Positions 53,729 to 60,193 of a stretch of DNA of 64,000 bases are shown piece by piece (positions within the stretch are counted from its first letter, which is position 1; the number at the start of each line of letters is the position of its first letter). A program made the position numbers and the translations under genes. Source of the DNA: Kosakonia sp. H02 (lineage in GTDB: Bacteria > Pseudomonadota > Gammaproteobacteria > Enterobacterales > Enterobacteriaceae); the NCBI GenBank assembly GCA_030704225.1, contig CP131915.1:3720001-3784000 (forward strand), written 5' to 3'. The notes under the pieces were generated by a model that worked only from the letters and a program-made list of their open reading frames with translations, was not told the origin of the DNA and did no database searches.

Positions 53729-53747
53729 TGGTGCATCCGGGAGGATT
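53729..53747 (-). other. 3' end of a tRNA-Arg gene, probable island attachment site
   Basis: TGGTGCATCCGGGAGGATT, read on the plus strand, is the exact reverse complement of the last 19 nt of enterobacterial tRNA-Arg(ACG), CCA included. In a complete gene it would continue with CGAACCTCC; here unrelated DNA follows at once. The argQ copy of this tRNA stands next to yqaB in E. coli, in this orientation. A tRNA 3' tip left beside the flanking gene is what integrase-mediated island insertion creates at the end away from the intact tRNA. The intact tRNA would be beyond 64000. Confidence 0.75.
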
Positions 53748-53830
53748 ACTCGGCTTCGCCTCGCTCTGCGGGCCGTTGCTGAAGCAACGTTATCCTCTCT
53801 GGTGCTTGCGGTTAGGCCCGCCAGCCCTGA

Positions 53831-54802
53831 GAAAACAAATTCGAGGAGAACCGCTACGCCAGCGGGGCGGACAGTGAGACGGTACACCGCACAGACTTCA
53901 CGGTGATACCGGCGTCGGTGGTGTACCGCCCGGCGGCGTTGACGGCGTGGCCGAAAACATACGGCCCGCAGACGGCCAGAGTGGTGGGACCGGAAGGGCA
54001 GAGTATCTGGACGGACAAATACGGGCGGGTGAAGGTGAAGTTCCACTGGGACCGGCTGGCGAAGGGCGATGACACCAGTTCCTGCTGGGTGCGCGTGTCG
54101 AGCGCGTGGGCAGGCCAGGGCTTCGGCGGGGTGCAGATACCGCGCGTGGGTGATGAGGTGGTGATTGACTTCATCAACGGCGACCCGGACCGGCCCATCA
54201 TCACCGGGCGGGTCTACAACGAGGCGAGTATGCCGCCGTGGGCACTGCCCGCCGCCGCCACGCAAATGGGTTTTCTCAGCCGCTCGAAAGATGGCTCGGT
54301 GGATAATGCCAACGCCTTGCGCTTTGAAGATAAAGCCGGAGAGGAGCAGGTCTGGCTGCATGCCGAGCGTAATTTCGATGTGGATGTTGAGAACGACGAA
54401 AATCACACCATTGAAAAAAATCATACGCAGTTCGTCGGTGAAAACGAGACGCTGCGCGTGGTGAAAGATCAAAAGAGCGGCGTAAAAGTGAATACGCTGA
54501 ATCTAACCGGCAGCGATCGTCAGGATAAAGCCGTCAATACGTTCACATTGTCCGCTGGCCGTTCTTTACGTCTGGAATGTGGTGAGAGTGCCATTGAGTT
54601 AACCAGCGACGGGAATATCAATATTGTGGGTAATAACTTTAACTTCACCGTGAAAGAGAGTGGGCAAATTAACACGCTCGCCGGGGAGTTGCATCTGAAT
54701 CCTGACGGGGGGCAAGCGGCAATTATCGCGCCCGGCACCGGCCACCTGGGAGCTATCCAGCAAGAAGTTGACAGCTTTTTTGTCATTAACAGTAATAAAT
54801 AA
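53831..54802 (+). pseudogene. vgrG: 5'-truncated vgrG
   Basis: From 53831 the frame encodes the end of the gp27-like domain (FEENRYASGADSETVHRTDF), then TVIPASVVYRP, the gp5 OB-fold core (SIWTDKYGRVKVKFHWDR and WVRVSSAWAGQGFGGVQIPR) and a needle region ending SFFVINSNK at 54802. About the first 330 residues of a normal VgrG are missing, and an in-frame TGA stands at 53828. A GTG at 53903 could start a fragment, but without the base domain it cannot make a spike. The core is almost the same as in the complete vgrG at 16795. It leads, 12 bp later, into the Eag/effector genes, so it was once the loading spike of that module. Confidence 0.85.
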
Positions 54803-54814
54803 AGGGACACGAAC

Positions 54815-55621
54815 GTGGCTGATTATATTCTTCAGGAAGCAACCCTTGCCCTGCCAGATGTGTTTAAAGACAGAACCATGAATTTATTCACGCTTAATGA
54901 TAAGGGTGCCAGTGAGTTTACTTTTGTCGTATCCCGCGCCAGCGCAAACAAAGGTGAGACACTCCAGTCCGTGGCGGCACGAATTTTACGTGAACTTGAA
55001 ATAACCGTTCCTCAATTTCAGCTTGAGCTGTCACGACCGGTCACTGTTGATGGTGAGCCCGCCATTGAGCTCTATTACCAGTTTAAAAATGACAGTGCGG
55101 TCATTATTCAACGCCAGACCGTCGTCTTACTTGATGAGGCACCCGCAGGTAAGAAAATCGTTAGCTACATTGGCACATGTCCTGATGAATTTAGCGATTA
55201 TCATCAGCGGCAGTATCAGGACATTATCCAGAGCATCAAATTTCACCGGCAATCAGAAGCATCGCCCGAACAGATGCTCCCTCCCGATGATCCGCAGATC
55301 TTTTTTGCTTTAGACACCGAGACAAAGCATCTCAACTCCTATGCAGGCATACAGTCGCTGTATCAACATTTGCCCCTGCAACGTGCGCGTGAAGGTGTAT
55401 TTCTGCTTTATGCCCAAAGTGGGCAGGCGCTAAAGATTGCCCCGGTACCCGGCAGTGAGCCGGTGCGCTATGCGCTCTGGACAATGCGCTCGGATAACGG
55501 ACACGCTTTAGAGCAGCAACTTTCAGTCTGTCGGACATATGGCGGCGTTGAGGGGCTTGATACAGCGGATGACGTTCGGCGTTTTCTCAGCCGCCATCGG
55601 GATGGATTGAACCATGGCTGA
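54815..55621 (+). CDS. Eag-type (DUF1795/DcrB) effector chaperone with extra C-terminal domain
   Basis: Residues 1-145 match the DUF1795/EagR family (MADYILQEATLALPDVFKDR, then TMNLFTLNDKGASEFTFVVS; compare EagT6). These chaperones shield the membrane segments of type VI PAAR effectors until secretion. Residues about 150-268 are an additional domain (FALDTETKHLNSYAGIQSLY onward) not present in the roughly 145-aa EagT6 and not recognised by me. The stop overlaps the effector start by 8 bp. The chaperone role is known for the family; specificity for the next gene is inferred from this coupling. Confidence 0.85.
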   Translation: MADYILQEATLALPDVFKDRTMNLFTLNDKGASEFTFVVSRASANKGETLQSVAARILRELEITVPQFQLELSRPVTVDGEPAIELYYQFKNDSAVIIQRQTVVLLDEAPAGKKIVSYIGTCPDEFSDYHQRQYQDIIQSIKFHRQSEASPEQMLPPDDPQIFFALDTETKHLNSYAGIQSLYQHLPLQRAREGVFLLYAQSGQALKIAPVPGSEPVRYALWTMRSDNGHALEQQLSVCRTYGGVEGLDTADDVRRFLSRHRDGLNHG

Positions 55622-56882
55622 GTATCAGGCCGCGCGCGTCGATGACCCCATCGCGCACACCGCGTCGCAGGGCTGGATGATTGCCGGGCTTATCGGCGGC
55701 GCTTTGCTGGGTATGGCGGCTGTGGCGGTAACAGGGGGCGCTGCACTCATTGTGGTTTCGACGGTAGCTGCTGGCGCCTGTGCGGGTGGCGGGTTGGGCG
55801 AGGTGCTGGGAAGTATGTCGTGGGCACCCCGTCACGTGACCGGCATGTTGAAAGAGGGGTCGCCGGATGTCTTTATTAACAGCCGCAAGGCCATCCGCGC
55901 GCATCTCTCTTCTGGTGAGTGTGATGAACACAGCGGCAGCCTTCAGCGCGTTGCCGAAGGTTCAATCAAGGTTTATATCAACAACTATCCAGCGGCGCGT
56001 ATTGGCGATCGTTTGACCTGTAGCGCGGAGATATTTCAGGGCTCAGCCAACGTTTTTATCGGCGGCGCAAAAGTACAAACGGATGATATCAATCCCGAAA
56101 TTCCGGCGTGGGTGAACTGGGTGATGTTAGGGGTTGGCGTCGGTGCGCTGGCGGTTATCGCCGGGCCGGCCATTGCACTGATCAGCACGGCCGGTGGTAT
56201 GGCGGGCGGAACGGCCGGGGATTACGTTGGTGGAAAAATCTTCGGCGAAGGCAGCGACGGCCAGAAATGGAGCATGCTTGCGGGCGGGATCATTGGTAGT
56301 GGTATTGCGGCTAAAGGCACCACGTCGTTTAGAGCCTGGCGTGCGGGTAAGGTTGAAACCAATGGGGTTCCAATAGACAAAGTCACTTACGATGAGATCC
56401 TCAATATCCCTAAAGGTCAGAAGCCGGATCCTGAAACCTACCTTCCACCGGAGTACATTAACAAGCATGCAGAGGAGTTTTCTGAAGGGGCGACGCGTAT
56501 CGTTTCAAGAGGTGATTATGATATGTACGGTTTAGGTAAGCCGGATGACTTAAACTCAGAATTCGTAAGCTCTAAACGTAATATGGAGTCTATTGTTAAT
56601 GAGTCAAATGGCGATACAACCGTAATGTCTGAACGTTTAGGCATTCCTAAAGAGCAATTTGAACAAGGGGATTTACTTAGGGTCGATTATTTCCCTACCG
56701 AAAAATATAATGCAAAAATACCAACGGGTAACGAGTGGGGTGCCCGGGATACTGAACCTTTATGGTTGCCTGGAGGGAAGCTACCCAATGGAGACTATGA
56801 GGCTGTTATCTCTATGAAAGGTTTAGAAAAAGGCGTTGACTATCAAGTATATGATTTGAAAACAGGAGCGATATATGATTGA
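55614..56882 (+). CDS. PAAR-domain type VI effector, Tse6-like layout
   Basis: The 422-aa protein has a first membrane region (about 20-62), a PAAR domain (about 65-160; GSPDVFINSRKAIRA and GSANVFIGGA), a second membrane region (about 167-235) and a C-terminal toxin domain (about 265-422). Length and order match Tse6 of Pseudomonas (430 aa), an NAD(P)+ glycohydrolase that needs an Eag chaperone. The toxin part contains RVDYFPTEKYNAKIPTGNEW and LWLPGGKLPNGDYEAVIS, a pattern I recall from other polymorphic toxins. Two things support an NADase: the layout, and a Tsi6-like immunity domain two genes downstream. The catalytic residues themselves I could not verify. GC content drops sharply from about residue 250, a sign of toxin exchange. 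Confidence 0.85.
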   Translation: MAEYQAARVDDPIAHTASQGWMIAGLIGGALLGMAAVAVTGGAALIVVSTVAAGACAGGGLGEVLGSMSWAPRHVTGMLKEGSPDVFINSRKAIRAHLSSGECDEHSGSLQRVAEGSIKVYINNYPAARIGDRLTCSAEIFQGSANVFIGGAKVQTDDINPEIPAWVNWVMLGVGVGALAVIAGPAIALISTAGGMAGGTAGDYVGGKIFGEGSDGQKWSMLAGGIIGSGIAAKGTTSFRAWRAGKVETNGVPIDKVTYDEILNIPKGQKPDPETYLPPEYINKHAEEFSEGATRIVSRGDYDMYGLGKPDDLNSEFVSSKRNMESIVNESNGDTTVMSERLGIPKEQFEQGDLLRVDYFPTEKYNAKIPTGNEWGARDTEPLWLPGGKLPNGDYEAVISMKGLEKGVDYQVYDLKTGAIYD

Positions 56883-57135
56883 GGCTAAAATTATTTATTC
56901 GCAGCGTGGCGATTTTGTTTTAATGGAGTCCGGAGATAAATTTATTATTTCCGTGCTAATACCTAATTTTTATCCAAATTCACATTTTGATGTGAGCAAA
57001 CACTTTTTTCTGACGGAAGAGGAAATAAAACATAAAGATGATGTTGATTATCTGAAAAAAATAGCTGAACTGATCAGAAAAGACTGGGCGCTATTTTCTG
57101 ATAGAGAGGTGGCTAATGTAAAAATTAAACGATAG
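56875..57135 (+). CDS. Immunity-like protein A, next to the toxin
   Basis: The 86-aa protein starts 8 bp before the effector stop (ATG inside the TATGATTGA overlap), the usual position of a cognate immunity gene. It shares a domain with the next two genes: a beta hairpin (RGDFVLMESGDKFIISVLIP), an acidic loop with HFFLTEEE, and a helix (YLKKIAELIRKDWALFSDRE) then V. There is no signal peptide, so it would act in the cytoplasm, where an NADase toxin acts. It lacks the Tsi6-like helical domain found in the third gene. It has an AT-rich composition. I know no family name for this domain. Confidence 0.75.
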   Translation: MIEAKIIYSQRGDFVLMESGDKFIISVLIPNFYPNSHFDVSKHFFLTEEEIKHKDDVDYLKKIAELIRKDWALFSDREVANVKIKR

Positions 57136-57175
57136 GGTTTTACGGTTAGTAGTGCATGATAAAGCGAGATGTCTC

Positions 57176-57469
57176 ATGAATTATATTAATAGAATATCTT
57201 TTAACCCATGGGATTATACGCTTTATCAAATAATAGACGGTGGTTTTGTACTGAAGATTGTTTTTTCTGAAGGTGTTTATAAAGTAGATATCGAACGATA
57301 TTTTTTGTTTACTGCGAATGGAATTATTACACCATTAGATGCTGAATATATGAAGGCGTTGTCAGAAAATATCCGTTGTGATTACGCACGATTTCAGTTG
57401 CGAGAAATAACAAAAGGTCAATTTCAGACTGGCTTTGTTATTGTGGATAAAGATAATGATTCTGTTTGA
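57176..57469 (+). CDS. Immunity-like protein B, paralogue of A
   Basis: With the ATG at 57176 the product has 97 residues. An alternative ATG at 57152 adds eight. It repeats the domain of protein A in more diverged form: WDYTLYQIIDGGFVLKIVFS, a YFLFTANG strand, and the helix YMKALSENIRCDYARFQLRE then I. The short tail (GFVIVDKDNDSV) is unlike the others. The ribosome site is weak. It is probably an orphan immunity gene kept from an earlier toxin. The low GC content is shared with the rest of this array. Confidence 0.65.
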   Translation: MNYINRISFNPWDYTLYQIIDGGFVLKIVFSEGVYKVDIERYFLFTANGIITPLDAEYMKALSENIRCDYARFQLREITKGQFQTGFVIVDKDNDSV

Positions 57470-57480
57470 GGATTTTTCAA

Positions 57481-57561
57481 GATGATAATTCTGTTATTTC
57501 AGCCAGGTTAGGGGTTTATTATGAAGTTTATAACCTGAAGACAGGAGTTGTTTATGAATAG
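57481..57561 (+). pseudogene. Leftover 3' end of a second toxin gene
   Basis: Read from 57481, the frame encodes DDNSVISARLG, then VYYEVYNLKTGVVYE and TAG (57559-57561). The intact effector ends YEAVISMKGLEKG, VDYQVYDLKTGAIYD and TGA; over the last 16 residues 10 are identical and most others conservative. The next gene starts at 57554 and overlaps the stop by 8 nt, exactly as gene A overlaps the intact effector stop. Upstream homology is lost at gene B. This is the tail of an older toxin copy, still joined to its own immunity gene. Confidence 0.75.
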
Positions 57562-58171
57562 TGTTAAAGTTCTTTTTAAACAACAGGGTGATTTCTTTAT
57601 TTTGCAAGGAACGGATGGCTTGTATATTTGTATGATTTGGCCAGCCGGTCATCTTGATGAAGAAAAGTGTTTCAAACTGAAAGATGACGACTTAATAAAA
57701 TATTCTGATTACCATGATATGGTTTCTTTGGCTAAACAAATTCGTGCTAATTATGCGTTATATAAAGCGCAAGAAGTACCTGTTATGCAAGAGGCTACAG
57801 CGCAAGACTATATCGATAAGGCATTATCGATGGCGCGTAAAAGGCATCAGGCCATATCAGAAAATCCAGCTGCCGCGGCGCTTGAGCCAATGTATGATTC
57901 TATCGTTGAGCAACTATCTTATTTACGTAACATTGTTGACGGTAGCGAAAGTGACAAAACCAGATTGCGTAAATTGACGTTTGGCCTGTATGCAGTAAGA
58001 GAGTTTGAAACCTCTGATGAAATCTTCTTCCAGCGTTTGACTGATGCATTTTATATCGCGTCACAACTATCTTCTGGTCTAAAAGTGAAATTACCGCACG
58101 AAGTGAACGACAAATATATGCAGAGAGAACAGCGTCTTTGCAAACTTTATCCGGATGATTTTTATATTTAA
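57554..58171 (+). CDS. Immunity-like protein C: shared domain fused to a Tsi6-like domain
   Basis: The 205-aa protein begins with the domain of proteins A and B (residues 1-76: QGDFFILQGTDGLYICMIWP, KCFKLKDDD, helix MVSLAKQIRANYALYKAQEV). Residues about 82-181 follow the immunity protein Tsi6: AQDYIDKALSMARKRHQAIS, EQLSYLRNIVDG, TRLRKLTFGLYAVREFETSD, then FYIASQLSSGLKVKLP. My memory of Tsi6 has EYIDRALALV, KQLQYIRSVL, LHRLTLGSIAVKEFDETD and YYVGIRTGRGLKVDLP in the same order. Tsi6 blocks the NADase Tse6, which supports reading the neighbouring effector as Tse6-like. A tail of about 24 residues ends the protein. The leftover toxin tail lies directly upstream. Confidence 0.8.
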   Translation: MNSVKVLFKQQGDFFILQGTDGLYICMIWPAGHLDEEKCFKLKDDDLIKYSDYHDMVSLAKQIRANYALYKAQEVPVMQEATAQDYIDKALSMARKRHQAISENPAAAALEPMYDSIVEQLSYLRNIVDGSESDKTRLRKLTFGLYAVREFETSDEIFFQRLTDAFYIASQLSSGLKVKLPHEVNDKYMQREQRLCKLYPDDFYI

Positions 58172-58189
58172 TGACAGGTTAAAAACCTT

Positions 58190-58417
58190 ATGAAAATAAC
58201 AGGTGCAAATGGCTATGTCATTTTATCTGTCGATGGGCGAGCAATAAAAATAGCAGGTGAGAGAATTATCGGTGGATTTGTAGCAGAAATAACATCGATG
58301 AGAAATTTCGAACCTCCATTTGAACACGAGACGTTAACGGAAGAGATCAAAAGTCATTATATTGCAGAAGTAACGAAAAAAACGAAGCATTCGAATTTTG
58401 TGATTCACTTTGTGTAA
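58190..58417 (+). CDS. Immunity-like protein D, possibly Imm74 family
   Basis: A 75-aa protein starting MKITGANGYVILSVDGRAIK, with SMRNFEPPFEHETLTEEIKS in the middle and a C-terminal beta strand. The pattern (GYv.l.vDGr.i.i.GE, then WEPPh-like FEPPFE) recalls the Imm74 immunity family as I remember it; I could not check this. It is not clearly related to A, B or C, although a helix with LTEEIKSHYIAEV is in a similar place. It starts 18 bp after gene C and closes the array. Confidence 0.65.
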   Translation: MKITGANGYVILSVDGRAIKIAGERIIGGFVAEITSMRNFEPPFEHETLTEEIKSHYIAEVTKKTKHSNFVIHFV

Positions 58418-58452
58418 TTTTTACTTAACGAACGACAAAACCCTCATTCAAC

Positions 58453-58486
58453 AAAACCCCCGACGCGTTCTCCCGCCGGGGGTTTT
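58453..58486. terminator. Bidirectional terminator between the immunity array and fumB
   Basis: AAAACCCCCG (58453-58462) and CGGGGGTTTT (58477-58486) form a 10-bp stem with A/T runs on both sides, between two convergent genes. Confidence 0.9.
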
Positions 58487-58491
58487 ATCAT

Positions 58492-60141
58492 TTAACGCTG
58501 GCTACAACCGGCGCACTGTTTGTTCTGGATCTGCTGGAAGAAGTCATTACCTTTATCATCCACCAGAATAAATGCCGGGAAGTTTTCCACTTCAATCTTC
58601 CAGATAGCTTCCATTCCCAGTTCCGGATAGGCAACGCACTCCAGGCTCTTAATGCTCTGCTGAGCCAGCACCGCAGCCGGGCCACCAATACTCCCCAGAT
58701 AGAAACCGCCGTGTTTAGCACAGGCATCGGTCACCTGCTGGCTGCGGTTGCCTTTCGCCAGCATAATCATGCTCGCGCCGTGGGATTGCAGCAGATCAAC
58801 GTAGGAATCCATACGCCCTGCGGTGGTTGGGCCAAGCGAGCCGGAGGCATAACCTTCCGGCGTTTTCGCCGGGCCAGCGTAATAGATCGGGTGATCTTTC
58901 ACGTACTGCGGCAACTCTTCGCCGTTATCAATCAGCTCTTTCAGCTTCGCGTGAGCAATATCGCGCGCCACAATAATGGTGCCGTTCAGCGAGACGCGCG
59001 TAGAAACCGGGAAGGCGGAAAGCTGCGCCAGAATATCCTTCATCGGCTGGTTGAGATTGATTTTCGCCACATTGCCTTCGCCCTGCTGGCGCAGTGCTTC
59101 CGGAATATACTGCCCCGGATTGTGCTCCATCTTCTCAATCCAGATGCCGTCGCGGTTGATCTTCGCTTTGATATTGCGGTCAGCGGAGCAGGAAACGCCC
59201 ATACCGATCGGGCAGGATGCGCCGTGACGCGGCAGGCGGATCACGCGGATGTCGTGAGCAAAGTATTTGCCACCAAACTGAGCACCGAGGCCGAGGTCCT
59301 GCGCTTCCTGCATCAGTTCCTGTTCCAGTTGCACATCGCGAAACGCCTGGCCGTGCTCATTACCTTCTGTCGGCAGGCCATCATAATAACGCGTAGAGGC
59401 CAGTTTCACCGTTTTCAGGGTTGATTCTGCGGACGTCCCGCCAATTACAAAGGCGATATGGTAAGGAGGGCAGGCCGCCGTACCGAGGGTACGCATCTTC
59501 TCAACCAGGTAGTTTTTCAGTTTCGCCGGGGTGATCAGCGCCTTGGTTTCCTGATAGAGATAGGTTTTGTTCGCCGAGCCGCCGCCTTTGGCAACGCAGA
59601 GGAACTTATACTCATCCCCATCAACACTGTAGAGGTCGATCTGCGCTGGCAGGTTGGTGCCCGTGTTCACCTCGTTGTACATATCCAGCGGCGCATTTTG
59701 CGAATAACGCAGGTTATCTTCGGTGTAGGTGTTATACACGCCACGCGCCAGTGCGGCTTCATCACCGCCGCCGGTCCAGACGCGCTGACCTTTTTTACCC
59801 ATAATGATTGCCGTGCCGGTGTCCTGGCAGGTCGGCAAAATACCTTTCGCGGCAATTTCTGAGTTACGCAGGAATTGCAGAGCAACGTATTTGTCGTTTT
59901 CGCTCGCTTGCGGGTCATGCAGGATCGCGGCAACCTGTTTCTGATGAGACGGGCGCAACAGGAAAGAGGCATCGTGGAAAGCCTGCTGTGCCAGCAGCGT
60001 CAGCGCTTCCGGCTCGACTTTCAATACCTGATGACCGTCAAAATCGGCGATGGAAACATGTTCGCGGCTCAGCAAATAATATTCCGTATTGTCTTTTGCC
60101 AGCGGGAACGGGTCCTGATACACAAAGGGTTTGTTCGACAT
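58492..60141 (-). CDS. fumB: Class I (iron-sulfur) fumarate hydratase
   Basis: The 549-aa enzyme interconverts fumarate and malate using an oxygen-sensitive [4Fe-4S] cluster. It is collinear with E. coli FumA/FumB (548 aa): MSNKPFVYQDPFPLAKDNTE, LPTCQDTGTAIIMGKKGQR (cluster cysteine), HGASCPIGMGVSCSADRNIK, and the C-terminal QNKQCAGC. I prefer fumB because it is transcribed behind a dicarboxylate antiporter and opposite a fumarate reductase, which suits anaerobic use; FumA and FumB cannot be told apart reliably by eye. An AAAGAG ribosome site precedes the ATG. Confidence 0.93.
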   Translation of the reverse strand: MSNKPFVYQDPFPLAKDNTEYYLLSREHVSIADFDGHQVLKVEPEALTLLAQQAFHDASFLLRPSHQKQVAAILHDPQASENDKYVALQFLRNSEIAAKGILPTCQDTGTAIIMGKKGQRVWTGGGDEAALARGVYNTYTEDNLRYSQNAPLDMYNEVNTGTNLPAQIDLYSVDGDEYKFLCVAKGGGSANKTYLYQETKALITPAKLKNYLVEKMRTLGTAACPPYHIAFVIGGTSAESTLKTVKLASTRYYDGLPTEGNEHGQAFRDVQLEQELMQEAQDLGLGAQFGGKYFAHDIRVIRLPRHGASCPIGMGVSCSADRNIKAKINRDGIWIEKMEHNPGQYIPEALRQQGEGNVAKINLNQPMKDILAQLSAFPVSTRVSLNGTIIVARDIAHAKLKELIDNGEELPQYVKDHPIYYAGPAKTPEGYASGSLGPTTAGRMDSYVDLLQSHGASMIMLAKGNRSQQVTDACAKHGGFYLGSIGGPAAVLAQQSIKSLECVAYPELGMEAIWKIEVENFPAFILVDDKGNDFFQQIQNKQCAGCSQR

Positions 60142-60164
60142 AGCTCTTTACTCCATAAAAATAA

Positions 60165-60188
60165 AACCGCCGGGAAAACCCGACGGTT
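60165..60188 (-). terminator. Intercistronic hairpin between the antiporter and fumB
   Basis: AACCGCCGGG (60165-60174) and CCCGACGGTT (60179-60188) form a stem with one mismatch. On the minus strand it is followed by TTATTTTT. It lies directly after the antiporter stop, so part of the transcripts may end here, giving less fumB than antiporter mRNA, or the stem may stabilise the upstream mRNA. Confidence 0.6.
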
Positions 60189-60193
60189 ATGAA

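Noticed and set aside
53664..53906. 80-codon frame upstream of the truncated vgrG
   Set aside because: It spans the tRNA tip and the vgrG junction in a frame unrelated to either and is very arginine/alanine-rich, so it is a chance frame.
57136..57175. A second leftover toxin tail before immunity-like gene B
   Set aside because: The 40 bp between genes A and B do not encode anything like the toxin C-terminus in any frame.
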